Assembly (NCBI GenBank): GCA_019155185.1 | Contig: CM032815.1 | Coordinates: 9,495,001 to 9,559,000, forward strand | Reading direction: 5' to 3' | DNA: 64,000 bases | DNA from: Beaufortia kweichowensis | Lineage: Eukaryota; Chordata; Actinopteri; Cypriniformes; Gastromyzontidae | Shown here: positions 1 through 12,809 of the stretch, one piece after another | Position numbering within the stretch: position 1 is the stretch's first letter | Layout: every line of letters begins with the position of its first letter | The notes under the pieces: generated by a model | Database searches by the model: none | What the model was told of the DNA's origin: nothing | What the model saw: the letters and a program-made list of their open reading frames with translations, nothing else | Made by a program: the position numbers and the translations under genes

Positions 1-1379
1 TAGTGGGTGAGATATAAAAGCAAAAGAGCTTTAAAAGGCAGAGGACAGAGGCTTGCGCTAATAGGCCTTCTGGAAACTCCACTTAGCCCCTCGAGACGGC
101 AAAGCACGGCCCTTGTAATGAGCGGCGCGAAACTGATGTTAAAGGAGGTAAAGCGATCAAGGGCTGCTATTCCGTCGAGCCCTGAGGCCAAATCGACACA
201 GGCGAGAAGAAATGAAAAGAAGAAGGTGAAGAGGTGTGGGGTGATGAATCATATCTTACAATGTGAAGTGACGCACGTTGGAGTGGTTCATGCCAACAGC
301 TGTGTAATCTCAATCTGTCATCTCTTTGCTCAGGGGTCACATGGATGCTTGGATATTTGGATTGGGTTTTTCGCAGTAGTAGATGTTCCTGAAATGTCCT
401 CACGAATCTGTTAGGATTTCTATGTGAGAAGGCATCCACACGCCACGGATTGAAGCTTATATAGTGGGGTTGGGGACATCTTTTTGTTTCTCGCCCTATG
501 CATAGGAAGTTTAATTTACCAAAATAATTTATTAAATGTAGTAAAACACTACTTGAATAGCTCAAATTTAGTCATTCTCAGAGGTGATTCTGAGAGATTG
601 TTTAATTGCTCAGAAGGTGTGATGGAGGTCTCAGTTGTGTTTCATTTATGTATCAACTTAGTATCAGATGTTTTTGCTGAAAGTGCTTAGTTGAAATTAA
701 AATAGAGAAAAATTAGACAATTAATAAAAAAGAGCATAGAGCTGTAAAATGAAAGTTCATTGTATAGATTAAAGTCTGGATATTGGTAAATTTGATGAGG
801 AACATTTAAGTTCATATTAAAATCATCAATAATGACTGACTTTTAATTTTACCTTGAGCAAATCTGTGCAAAACATTGCTGAGATCTCATAGAGACAGTT
901 TTGAGGTTTCTTTCTCTTTATCTCAGCAGAAACATCCAAGACTTAAGCAAAATTACTAATTTACTTTCTTACCGGTTAAAAAAAGGAAATTTTCCGTTCA
1001 GGTCCGCTATAAAACAATCCTCCCAAGAAAAATATGCAATTATTGCAGGTACTTGCTAATTACAATGACAAAAAACACATGGTGGCTTGTTATGTACCAA
1101 TATAATACCATTATGATGACTGTGTGTTTATATTTCGCATAATGAGGTAGTGCTGAACCAGATGTCAAGTTGTAACGCTCTTATTGAACACCTGCTGCTA
1201 ACAAACCATTTAACACTTTCAGATTTGTCCTCTTTTAATAACTGTTTTGATTGTTTAATCAAGAAACCTACCTTATAACAATCCACATAAACTGACATAT
1301 AAAGAGCCAATTCATCTGCTTTCACACAAGCTAAGAGCTTTGTAGGAGGTAAACAAAATTAATGACACGTCAGGGTCCA

Positions 1380-1620
1380 GACTGAGTTTACGTGGAAGTG
1401 GACCACAACATCTAAGGTGTGCTGTTACCGTTTAACCCTAACAGAAGTATGAAGAGGTCAGTACTCTGGAGAAGTGATTATCCTTTTGTCTGCTTAATGG
1501 CCCTCACTGACAGGCCCTAATGAGAAATAATGAAGGGCCATATGACTCCACATCTCCATATCCTCATAGGAATTTTACATGGACGGTGCTTCAAAGGATA
1601 ACACCAGAGATGGGTTATAT
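1380..1620. promoter_or_regulatory. Candidate conserved non-coding element 1
   Basis: This is a non-repetitive block without a coding frame. It carries homeodomain-like TAAT cores (TTAATGG, CTAATGAG, GAAATAATG) and a CATATG E-box, set in AT-rich spacer. It looks like a vertebrate developmental enhancer core, but only alignment to other vertebrates could show conservation. Confidence 0.3.
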
Positions 1621-1849
1621 TTCATCATCATCCTATTTTTACATCGTCTAATGATGATAGAAATGCTGATGATGTCGATCTATATGTTGAATGGAAATTG
1701 AAAAGTCAAATTGACAATTTAAGTGCATCACTTTTATCAATATCGTATGTTTAGAGTTTGTTAAATACAATTCAATTCTTTATACGGGTTTAAAACACAC
1801 AGTCATGCTTGTTGCAAAACACTGTACACAGCTGACCCTTCTGATCTCA

Positions 1850-2115
1850 TAAGAACAAGGTCCTTCTCAAAGTTACAACCAGTCAAACCCTCACTCAGTT
1901 ATGGGATCATTTTGTTAATTAGGACCTACAGTTAATTATGATCTTAATGGCATCTGGCGTGCTAATGATGCTACTGAAACGAAGGCATTCTTATCAACAA
2001 ATGAGTTTCACAAATAAATCACAGACAACAATGCATTCTGTTTATCAGCTCTGTCATTCTGGGCTCTGTTGATGATGTTGACAGTGACGAGCCGCTCTTA
2101 CTGTGGCAGTTCAGG
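1850..2115. promoter_or_regulatory. Candidate conserved non-coding element 2
   Basis: This is a complex, non-repeat block with homeodomain-type sites (TTAATTAGG near 1915, TTAATTATG near 1932, CTAATGATG near 1962) and no open frame. It may be an enhancer of ppp2r2a or of a more distal gene such as ebf2. Assigned by appearance only. Confidence 0.3.
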
Positions 2116-2889
2116 TGAGAGTTAAACGTTTATCAGTGTTTATAGATCAATAATGCAATATAATATTTTCATTTGTACATACTTGTTAAGTTTTACAAAT
2201 GCATGCATATAAAGACAGGCAATGACTTTACGGTGGAAAACTTGTTTTCAATTTCTAAATCGAATGCAGAGCTTCATGCATGTAGGTGGTGTAACTGTCC
2301 AGAGATTGTAATAAACTGAAAATCTGAAATTAATTAAAACTCTAAAACAGGAAATTACATCACATAGAGGAGCCTTGTAGATCTGCATGACTGTGGGCAA
2401 ATTTCATGCAGTTTCCCCCCTTGAAGGGCACATGAAAAGTAGCTCCAGATAAAGGGAAAATGACATTGGTTTTCATTGCTCCATTCATCAAGTGTACAAA
2501 ATTATGTATAATACAATTTTATTCAAAGTTGACACGAGGGATCTGCTCTTTGAAGTGAGTAGGGTGTAGTGGTGCTACTGGAATTTACCCTGTAAACATT
2601 TGTTTTGTAAGGACAAGGTTAGGGCAGGTCAAATAGAGTGACCTCCTAAATGCCATGAAAGTCATGAAAAAGTCACAAAAAACATGTCTGAAAACAATAA
2701 ATAATAGATATATACACAAACTGTATCCACGGCAAAATATAGTTTTACAAATTCTTGACAGTCTTAGAATAGTTAAATCAAACATTTTGTTCAAAAATGT
2801 ATAAACCAAATTCAAATACGAAGCCTGTATTTCCCAAAAAGTTGCATTTTTTTTAAGAATTCTCCTTTTATTTGTCATTGACTCTTTTA

Positions 2890-3260
2890 TAAAAGCCTCT
2901 CAGGTGCAAGAACCATCTCAATCCCCACAAAGCCAAGACATTTCAAGGCTATTTCTAAAAAGCCGGGCTCTGGCACGCTGCACCAAATGCAATCAGAGCA
3001 GATTTTTCTCTGTGGATGACGGTTCTCTCTGGAATGGACGGCTACAGTGGTCGAATTCAGAGGAACCCTGGCAGCTCGTGTGTCCTGGAGCTCTGGCACT
3101 CGTGTGTGGGCATGACTCTTAACACTGTAATTAAACTGCTGTCGCTCAAAACCTGTCAACATGAGAGACCGTTCCAAGAGCATTCAAATGCAAGAGACGG
3201 TGGCCTGTGTATCCTGATATGTTTGTCTGGTCATCTCACTCGCTGTTTCCTTTCTCATAA
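2890..3260. other. GC-richer non-coding block
   Basis: The block is less AT-rich than its flanks. Short overlapping open frames occur on both strands, but none has splice or codon support and none resembles a family I know. It could be conserved non-coding DNA or an old transposon remnant. Confidence 0.2.
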
Positions 3261-4079
3261 CTCTAAACTTCAGTGCTAAACATACTGCAGATATTGGTGG
3301 TGATGTGTATTAGATTTAGGATGGGATCAAACGAGTAGGTGAAATGATGATATCCCTCTTCCTTGTTGCATCTAATGAGTTTGTACTTTCATAAGGATGA
3401 TATTGGCAGCAGTTATCCATTTAGGCTGATCCAAAATCAGTTACGAGGCTTATGAAATAAAGCAATATTTTATTGTCTGAAAGGGGAAACGGCTTGTTGA
3501 TCATAAAGGGTGAATCAATATTTATATCCTTACATGGTGCAAGACTGCCACCTGCAGGTAGTATTTCAATACTCTTTTGTGTGCTTCACATTTGTTGGGA
3601 TTTTTGAAGCAACACTGCCAATAAGCCTGTTGGATGGGCAATGCAACCATCTGTTACTATATTTATTGTTATGTTTACCAAAATCTCTACAAATTGTGCC
3701 TTCCCCTAATCACTGTTTTGGCATATTGTGAAACTCCATAATCTTGTATTTTTGGGAACACTATACACATATGCAAATTGATCACTTGATTATGTAAAGA
3801 TGGCGAACACACAAGTGACTGTTGAATGCTGATGTACAAAGTTGTGCATATAATATCAGTGGAAGAATGTACTCAAATAAAAAAACGATCATTCATTAAA
3901 TTATAACACAATATATTTAAGCATATACATACTGTAAGTATTGACTTACAGTCATTCATACTTTTCGTATTAAGCATCAAGTATTAAAAGTATATATTTT
4001 TAGGTGTAACTGGAAATATTCTAATAAACATGTCGTTTGTAAGTGCAGGATAAACACTTAACAATAAGTGACTCAACTT

Positions 4080-4084
<5 letters not shown>

Positions 4085-4143
<59 letters not shown>
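4085..4143. repeat. (CT)n microsatellite
   Basis: An almost pure CT dinucleotide run of about 29 units. On the minus strand it gives an artefactual Glu-Arg repeat frame. It lies about 240 bp upstream of the CRE/YY1-like block that may be a ppp2r2a promoter. Confidence 0.97.
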
Positions 4144-4147
<4 letters not shown>

Positions 4148-4377
4148 TATTATGTGTTGTAGTTCATCACCAGGAAAAAAATCAGCATTTTTATTACAGC
4201 AATAATCTGCTAAAATCAAATGTGTTTGTGATTCTGTATAGAATAATTTGACATCCGCCCACACAACCATTTAAAATCATTCCAGTTACATCATTAGCCC
4301 CAGCAGCAGCCAATCAGCTTGAGCGCTTTCACACCCTCTACGCCCACATACTGAGCGTCATGAATGGCCAGTGCTGA

Positions 4378-4632
4378 TGACGTCAGTGCAGGGAGGGGTT
4401 GCGCCATTTTGAATGTTGAGAGGAGTGTAGAAGGAGGATACAGCAAAGAAGGGAAGACTGAAGTTAAAAAGTCAGGGACTCCTAAGACCACTGAGTAAAC
4501 AAAAGAAATACCAAAAAGGGCTTCGATTTAACATCCGCTCTCATTCACGATTTGCTTGCAATTAAACAAACCCGGCAAAGTTCCCAATCTCAGGACAGTC
4601 CCGTTACCAAAAACCAGCAGCAGCAAGCGAAG
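4378..4632 (+). promoter_or_regulatory. Probable upstream promoter and non-coding first exon of ppp2r2a
   Basis: A consensus cAMP-response element, TGACGTCA, sits at 4378-4385. About 20 bp on is GCGCCATTTTG, the reverse of a YY1-type AAAATGGCGC motif, typical of TATA-less start regions. The following 220 bp end in a good splice donor, AAG|GTAAGA, at 4632/4633. A matching acceptor, TTTCTCCACAG, ends at 5305, just before the ATG exon. I infer a 5'UTR exon of about 4390-4632 spliced to 5306-5436. Initiation could also occur directly near 5330. No transcript evidence is available. Confidence 0.4.
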
Positions 4633-5305
4633 GTAAGAGGCGGATGTGACGCAATAGACTGCCCTCAATCGGGATTTCTCTTCAAAATACAGCTACATCC
4701 ATCTAAGGATTTTAATAATACAAATTGTTTAAAACTAAAATGCTACCTAGTTGTGACAGAACTTGATATTGGTGACTGAGAACATAAGTAAGCAAATAAA
4801 TCTTTATAATATGTAAGTGTTTTGTTTCTTTTTTATTGCTATATTGTTAAGTATTAGATTGCACATTAAATTATTAATACTTTTATTATAAGTATTACTT
4901 TATTAACCCCAAAACATAAAAATCATAAAAACCTCATAAAATGTTCAGGGTCTACTGTAAACATAATGTAATACGATAAAAAAAGTTTTCCTTAAACGCA
5001 CTATAATAAAAGACAAAATCAAATGAATAATTATACTGTCAGGAGTACACCTTACACAGGAAATTCAACAGGTTTACACAATATGCACAGTGCACAAAAA
5101 GTACTTGCACATAAATGTATTTACACTGTAATTAACGGGGTAAAGTGAACAGCTTTACGGCAGACTGATGTTCCGAAGGTGCGACAATAGCGTATAACTG
5201 TCATTTCAACTTTTTGAAGTAATTTGTGAGAGTGCAAGGGAAAAAAATAACTATATGTTTATTACATTCATTACTTTGCCATACTGATTAAATATTTCTC
5301 CACAG

Positions 5306-5429
5306 TGTTTATGTCCAAGAGCTTTTATCTTGAAAGCCCACATTTCCGGCGACCGTCTTGGAAATCTTGCTTTGGTCGCTGTCTTCACACTGCTTATCAA
5401 GACTAGGGTCCGACATCGCCTCTCTCGCC
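5306..5429 (+). other. 5'UTR next to the ppp2r2a start codon
   Basis: This runs from a possible acceptor (CACAG at 5301-5305, preceded by a branch-like TACTGAT at about 5283) to the ATG at 5430. It contains CpGs (GGCGACCGTC, TCCGACATCGCC) and no other in-frame ATG just before the start. The start context, CTCGCCATGG, is a strong Kozak match. Confidence 0.45.
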
Positions 5430-8400
5430 ATGGCAGGTAACAGTTTATGAGCTGGTCAATGGGGAATTCAATCACACCCTTGTGTTTTTATCATAACTTG
5501 CATTTGTTTTATTCATTGCTTACAATATATAAGCAGCGACTGTAATGAAGGCATCCTCAGCGTTATTAATGTACTGACAGTAGCCTAGCCAGTTAGCTGC
5601 CTCGTTTCCCTCCACTTAATAAAAAAACCCGAGCAGATCTGCTTTCAGTCGGGTTGTACTCGGTTTTACTATCTGTTTCACGGCGTTTTATTGTGATCTT
5701 GAATGGTATTTAGTGACGAGCGTTTTAACGATGAGCCGTATTTGTGTTGAAATGGGATTGACTCAGTCAGTCCTCGTTTGTTAGCTGAGATGCGTGCGTG
5801 ATTTTAGTCGGCGTGATATTTTTTTTAGATGTCGGTTGAATTAAATAATTGATATTGAGTAACAGTTTCTCACTGTGTGTGTAAATATACATCGCTTAGT
5901 GATGTGAAATACATTTGCTGGACATCTCGGCCTCTTTAAATCACCAGCGAACTTTAACCGGCTTCTGCAGAGTCATATGCGTAGAAAGTGTCGCGCGCTT
6001 CCTGCTGTGACTTTAAACCGCTAAAACCAACAAGATCCTCAGGCATCATATCCAAGTGTTTGATGTTTTCTTTTTATGTTAGTCAGTTTTTACTTATCAG
6101 ATGGTGAGATCCGATACTATATATCTTAAAGCGCTCGTGACGTTAAAGTTCACTTATTGAAAAGTATAATAATTCCCTTTATAGACACGCAACAAACATC
6201 AACACAGTGTGTGATGGTTAATAAATAAATATATATTATGAAAAGGTTTTTATATGGCTATTGTATATTTTCCCAGTTTTTAATGAATGAATAATGGATT
6301 TTTTTTAATTAAAGTTGAGTCACTCAACAGAATCAAGGTTTAGTGTTTTAGTGGATCACAGGGCGGTTGTTTTCTCTCATTCAGTCTCCTGTAAGCACTT
6401 GTCTCCTCAACAAACCCAACCAGTTTGGCTCTGTATCTGGGATATGCCTCAGCCCGTTTCTTTCTGCAATAAAACATGATGCAAGAGCATCACTCACACT
6501 TAATGACAACTGTTGAAACCCGTAAATTTTATTAGTGTTTCATGACGGTAGTTGTTTTTATATGATAATGTATCTTGTGTACTTGTGTATGTTATACAGT
6601 ACTAGTCAAGTGTTTGGAAACGCTTGTTTAGTTTTTTCCACATTTTAGAATAGTAGTAAACCCATCAAAACCATGAAATAGCACAATTGTAACGATGGGA
6701 ATTATGTTGTGACTAAAGCATCCAAAATAAATAAGCAGTTATATTTTAGCATCTTAAAAGGTAGTCAATCTTTGTCCATGACATTTTATCATCCAGCTTC
6801 TTGAGGTTTCAATCTGTGAAGCTTTTTAAACGGCACTGAAGAAATTTCTATCTATGCTGGACTCTGATTGGCTGCTTTATATTTCTTGTTTGGTCCAAGT
6901 TTTTTATTTTAAAAATATTTTTCAAATGAAATAAATGAATATGCTGACGCAATTATATTTTTGTCTTTAAACATGGAAATACACACCTTCAGAATAAAAG
7001 ATTCTTAAGATCATGACATGAGACACATTTTTGTCAATTGTGTCTAAACCTTTGACTGGTACTTTATGTTATTGAAAAGGCTCAATCTCAGTTCCCCTTT
7101 TCTTCGTCTTTTTGGAAATAAGAACTCAAATTAAACATTAGAGAACATTGACAACTAATACCTTTGCACTAGTATCATGAGGTTTATATTCTCTATTTGT
7201 CTTAGAGTTGTTTTTTGGTTCTTGTTTGTGTTGCTTTAGGAGCCGGAGGCGGGGGCAACGATGTGCAATGGTGCTTTTCACAAGTGAAAGGGGCGATCGA
7301 TGATGACGTAGCCGAAGGTGAGTACCTGTTTGATTAGACCGCATCCATCTGTGTAATTGAAGGTTATTGAAATAAATGCTGCTCCGGTCAGATTGTCTAT
7401 ATGCTCTGTTAAACACTGATCTTATGAGAGATGCTGTGTTATTATTATTTTGTACATAATAGTTTTGTTGAAAAAGTGGTTGAATACTATCTGAAGGACT
7501 TCATTTGTCAAGATTTCTGTCTATGTAGGCCAGAAGAAGGATGTAAACTGAAAGCAAGACTGTGGGTGTATTAGGCTTATGGCTCTTTATTTATCACGCT
7601 TTACACTTCTATAGTTCTGGAGGTCTTTACTAAAAAACACAGATTGTCCAAAAACATAGCAGCTATATGCATTTTTTGCAGAGTTTTACATGAGAAGTGT
7701 TGGTACAATTTCTGCCTAATGCAATTTCTCCTTTTACACAACGATCAGGTGAGAAGCTTCATAGCTAAATAAAGAGCGTTTTATTATCGATGCAATATTC
7801 ATGATGTTAGCAATGAGCATTGAACGTATCATAAATATTCAATGTATTGCCAAGCCCATCTGCCTGTTATCCATAGGCTAGAGCAGATTTGTGGACCTTC
7901 TGTATGTGCATTAATGATGCCATATAGATAATTGAAAATGCCCGAGCGAATCTAAAGACCAAGCAGATATTTGCCTGAAGGCTTTAGCGTCTTTCAAGCA
8001 TTCGTCCTGTGTTTGTTTCCAATGAGACGGTCTCTCTTCTCAAAGCTTCTGGCCTGTTTCTGTGACTTTCTTTGTACACAAAAATACTCTCCAGCCCCTG
8101 CGTTGGCCCCCAGGGGTGTAGCCTCACACAATGGGCCCTTGCTTTATTCTTTTCTCCTGTGTTCTTCTACCCTACCGGTTAACAAAGGGTTACGCTTGTA
8201 TGAGTCAGTCTACTGCATGCTGCGCGTCCATGATGGACTGATGCGGGAATAGTGAGGAAGCTGTCTCAGAAATATATACTGTGTCAGGAATCTAGGTTAC
8301 AGATGTGTGGGGGGTGCCTTTATATTTAAAGATTCTCAAGATTTCAAGACAGAAGTGACACAGACTTTCTCATGCTAAATATTAGAACTAAGAACTAAGC

Positions 8401-11400
8401 TAATATGCTTGAAGCGAATGAAATGATTAATTGGATTTGTGTTTTTTACGTGAAAGCCCAGTTGTTATTTAAATAAATCCACAGACGAGCATGAAGGGTG
8501 ACCAACAGTGATGGTTTACGGAGAAAATAATCATAAAATATGTAGATAGGAGGGTTTTGCCTAAAAGCAAATGTACATTGTTTGTACATTTATACATTTA
8601 TGTTTGTACAATATTTTATTAGTTTTCATTTAAGGTTGTGACACTCCAAGCAGACATTTAGCCAATGTCTGACCGTTTGTGTCCATCGGCCTAGTTTTAT
8701 GGTGTTTTCCACACTATTGGCTTTTGTTGGACCCTCTCAATGGTTTTTTCTTTTATTTAGCATGTTGCTGGGCAGTGTGAGGCAACAATTGTATTTAGAT
8801 GTCACTTTGTTGTGTCATGACTGCTATTTTTTTATAGTTGTAAATGGCAGTAATAATCGTGAATAAGATGAATCCTTTTGTTAATATATGACGAAACTAA
8901 CGAGTGTTGTGTGTGTTTCTACCCGTCCTACAGCCGACATCATCTCTACTGTGGAGTTCAACCACTCAGGGGAGCTGCTAGCCACAGGAGACAAAGGCGG
9001 TCGGGTTGTCATCTTTCAGCAAGAGACCGAGGTAAAGCTTCCGAACATTCGACAGGCCTACTGCCTCTCAAGAATAATGTTTGGTTTCCATGCATGTCTT
9101 TCTGAATACAGTTTCCTTTGTTTTTCTCCAGAACAAGAGTCCGCCACAGTGCCGTAGTGAATACAATGTTTACAGCACGTTTCAGAGCCACGAGCCTGAA
9201 TTTGACTACCTGAAGAGCTTGGAAATCGAAGAAAAGATTAACAAGATCCGCTGGCTACCGCAAAAAAATGCTGCACAGTTTTTGTTGTCCACAAATGGTT
9301 AGTACACACGGACCAATCAGTTTTACTTTGGCTAAAGGAAGATCAAGAAAAATATGACCGCTATTCTCTGGTCTTGAATACAAAATTGAGTCATGACATT
9401 TCATTAATATTCATGAACTTTATGAATAAATCATTTTGTTTTCATTATTAATGAAAGATTACTTAATCTCTGTACAGACTGAAGCATACATAAGTACAAC
9501 ATGCAGTACAGTGTAAAATACAGAATCCTGCGGGGATGAATTAGTCCTTACAAATTCTCCAAATCAACTTTTCCCAACTGACTCATCGAATCCGTTTCCA
9601 TGTCGTCTAAAAATATGAGCTTGCGATTGTGTTATGCAACCGGCGTGTATTTATAAAGACTCTTTTTACTCAATGCTGAGCTTCTGTTTGCCAGCACACT
9701 GGAGAAAGATGTCTGTGGGAGAGATGTTAAATAAATTAGGCGTGGGAAAAAATTTGCAGATGTTTTTTTTATAGTTGCTTTCATTTTCTGCAACTAGTTC
9801 TTATTGCATGAGGTTTTTCCTATGGGTTTAGGTTTCTTCGTCAAACTGTTCTGTGCTTCTATTGCAGATAAAACTATAAAGTTGTGGAAGATTAGTGAAC
9901 GTGACAAGAGACCAGAGGGATACAATCTTAAAGAGGAGGATGGCCGCTACAGAGATGCTACTACTATCACAACTCTACGGGTGTGTATGCCTTCACAAAC
10001 ATCTGTCTGGCATTGTTCTCCAGCACAACACAAGCAGAAAGAGAGCGGAATCTTAAGGGGCATTCACACTATATATAAAAATGATAACATAACTTTAACA
10101 ATAACTATATTAGTGTCCACACCAACAGGTGAGAGGTTAATCTCTTAAATTCAGAAAGCGAGTTCAGGCTCTTAAAGAGAGAGAGAGAGAAAGACTTTAC
10201 TGCTATTATTTCTATTATTTACTTTACTTTTTAACTTTTATTTACTTAATTTACATGCTGGTTATACTGTTATGTTCTTAATAAATGCAGACAACGTTTG
10301 CAATTATGGTATGGGATTACTTCATCATTAAACTATCCATCTTCATGGATAAAACATGCTTCTGAGTGAGGTTATAGCGCCCCCATGTGTACACATTAAA
10401 TCCAGCAGTTTGGCTGTTATTAGTTGTTTTATGTCAAAAAAATTGTAATTGTGTGTTGTTAGTTGAGATACTTTAATATTGTTTATTATTAATTGCTAAT
10501 GTAGATCTTCTGTTCTGTGACCACTGCAGGTGCCAATATTCAGGCCTATGGATCTCATGGTGGAGGCCAGCCCACGCAGGGTCTTCGCTAACGCGCACAC
10601 CTACCACATTAACTCCATCTCGGTCAACAGCGACAACGAGACCTATCTGTCAGCGGACGACCTGCGCATCAATCTGTGGCATTTAGAGATCACAGACCGC
10701 AGCTTCAGTATCCTACAAAGCGCATAAGGAAGATTTAAACTTAAAGTTGTTGTGTATCTGCGATGTTGTGTATCCTTAACTCCCTGCCAGACATTGTTGA
10801 TATAAAGCCAGCCAACATGGAGGAGCTGACGGAGGTGATCACGGCCGCAGAGTTCCACCCCCATCAATGCAACACGTTTGTCTACAGCAGCAGTAAAGGC
10901 ACCATCCGTCTCTGTGACATGCGTGCTTCAGCACTTTGTGACAAGCACTCTAAATGCAAGTATCGGATCAAAAACTTTACACGTAGACCGGTTCGACTAA
11001 GCCTGTAGATGTTACTTCCTGGTGGCTGAAAGGTGATTTTTTTTTTCCCTCTTCCGTTTAACCCGTGTAGTGTTCGAAGAGCCAGAAGACCCCAGCAACC
11101 GCTCTTTCTTCTCTGAGATCATTTCCTCGATTTCCGACGTGAAGTTCAGTCACAACGGCCGCTACATGATGACCCGAGACTACCTGTCTGTCAAAATCTG
11201 GGACATCAACATGGAGAGTCGCCCGGTTGAGACGTACCAAGTAAGTTTTACTGATTGGAAATATAATAGTTGTTCTTTATATGGTTGCGTTTGGGTAAAA
11301 ATACTGTATTGTTGAATTGCAGCTTTCATATCAGATTCATTATGTTAGGTAATGAGTAGTTTGTATGCTTTGAACTATGCTCAAATAGTACCAGGTTTAA

Positions 11401-12809
11401 TCATTTTTCATCTGTGTATAAGATATTTGAATGACGTAAATTCTTAGCAAATGACAGTTTCACTGTAATTGAGTCACTGAATGTAAATGTCAGTATGTTT
11501 GTGAGAACTTTTAAGATATTAAACATGGCCAGTAGGGGGCGCTGCATGCACTATTTTCTTCCTGGTAAAAGAATTGTCAGCTTTTTTTTTACAAAATTGG
11601 TTGTGTCGACAATAGAGTTTAGAGAGTTCTGATAGACAGTTATGGTTCAGAAAAGGGATTTGCTGCCATACTCGATAATCTTATTGATTTGTGTTGTTGT
11701 TGGTGGTATTTTGAAGTCTCTCATTTCTTCCGCAGGTTCACGAGTACCTCAGGAGTAAGTTGTGCTCACTTTATGAGAACGACTGCATCTTTGACAAATT
11801 CGAATGCTGCTGGAATGGAAACGATAGGTAAGATAATCTACAAGCCCATTTATAATAAATCAATGATAGAAGAACTTTGTGTATATAAACACTTAAATAC
11901 TGCTAGCTGAACCATCATCATCCAACAGTCTCTTGCATCTGAATTTGTTATTAAAGGCTGTTGTCTATGACCGTATTAATAAGACGATAAAATAAATTTA
12001 AAGGGTTCTTTTACGCATATAAAATGTGAAACAGCATGTGAGCTGTTATCATTTTTCAATGTGGACACCAATTGTAGTAATTGTAACGCGAGTAAAAAAG
12101 TGACATTTCGACCGGCCACTGAGCACGACTCTAAATGCTCTGGCTTAGAGAGACTCTTATCTTGAAAGAGCCGTCTTATCATTCTTAGACAGACAGAATG
12201 CCTGTGGTCAGGGTCCGTGAAAGATTGGGTTAGCATGTCGTAAAAACGTGAGCTTTTACAAATTGCTTGTTGTTTGCCATTTAACTAATGCCATAATGAG
12301 TAGGTAGGTTTATTATAGTGCCTTGCTCAAAGTGGTAATCTATGATTTGATCCTACATACTATGTGCAAAACTGCACTTAGTTACACTTAATAACACGGC
12401 ACTTATTTTTTTACAAGTGCAATTATAATCATTAAAACTAATACCTCATTAACATTGTTAGCACAGAATCTTCAAACTTAAACCTAAAGTACAATGCTGA
12501 AAAATGTTTTTGCCTTTTTCTTTTGTTAGTGTGGTGATGACTGGATCCTACAACAACTTCTTCCGAATGTTGGACCGCACCCAGCGGCGGGACGTCACCC
12601 TGGAGGCCTCGCGCGAGAGCTGCAAGCCCCGGCAGGTCCTGAAGCCGCGCAAGGTGTGCGCGGGCGGCAAACGGAAGAAGGATGAGATCAGCGTGGACAG
12701 CCTGGACTTCAGCAAGAAGATCCTACACACCGCCTGGCACCCGCAGGAAAATATCATCGCCGTGGCAACCACCAACAACCTCTACATCTTCCAGGAGAAA
12801 GTGAACTAA
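5430..12809 (+). CDS. ppp2r2a: PP2A regulatory subunit B55 alpha
   Basis: This is the regulatory subunit of the PP2A heterotrimer. B55 is a seven-bladed WD40 propeller that binds the A scaffold and selects substrates in the cytoplasm and nucleus (known for the family). Coding exons: 5430-5436, 7240-7317, 8934-9031, 9132-9297, 9868-9980, 10530-10707, 10791-10955, 11071-11240, 11736-11827 and 12530-12809. They total 1347 nt and 448 aa against 447 in human. All phases join. All introns are GT-AG except intron 7, whose donor is GC. Recognised stretches include NDVQWCFSQVKGAIDDDVAE near the N-terminus, FQSHEPEFDYLKSLEIEEKI, WHLEITDRSFNIVDIKPANM and the C-terminal TNNLYIFQEKVN. VPIFRPMDLMVEASPRR and RDATTITTLR favour the alpha over the delta paralogue, and the bnip3l/dpysl2/adra1a neighbours agree. 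The tiny first coding exon (MAG) is normal for this gene. Confidence 0.95.
6597..7063 (+). mobile_element. TIR element, copy 1 of 3 (ppp2r2a intron 1)
   Basis: A non-autonomous DNA transposon of about 467 bp. It begins CAGTACTAGTCAAG and ends CTTTGACTGGTACT, with TA on both sides. The internal sequence (TTTCCACATTTTAGAATAGTAGTAAA, given here in part, and GGGAATTATGTTGTGACTAAA) recurs at 38492-38958 and, inverted, at 50976-51458. It has no transposase frame. The TA target suggests the Tc1/mariner superfamily. Confidence 0.8.
10956..10957 (+). other. Non-canonical GC splice donor, ppp2r2a intron 7
   Basis: The exon ends CACTCTAAAT and the intron begins GCAAGT. Only this cut gives the family sequence KHSK-L-FEEPED: T plus TG of the next exon (from 11071) makes Leu. 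The nearby AA|GTATCG would shift the frame to NVRRA. The intron ends in a normal TAG at 11068-11070. Confidence 0.8.

Larger units (their letters stand above)
1..4377. other. Non-coding spacer upstream of ppp2r2a
   Basis: I see no supported gene here. The open frames are short, start at non-ATG codons or lack splice context. Most of the stretch is AT-rich. Some blocks are more complex and less AT-rich (about 60-250, 1380-1620, 1850-2115 and 2890-3260) and may be conserved regulatory DNA. In vertebrates the neighbour on this side of PPP2R2A is EBF2, across a gene desert, so regulatory spacer is plausible. That is inference. Confidence 0.6.

Noticed and set aside
7..414. 135-codon plus-strand frame at the left edge
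   Set aside because: It begins at GTG, has no known motif or splice context, and an overlapping minus-strand frame is as long. It may be conserved non-coding DNA.
4073..4270. Minus-strand frame with a Glu-Arg repeat
   Set aside because: It is produced by the CT microsatellite.
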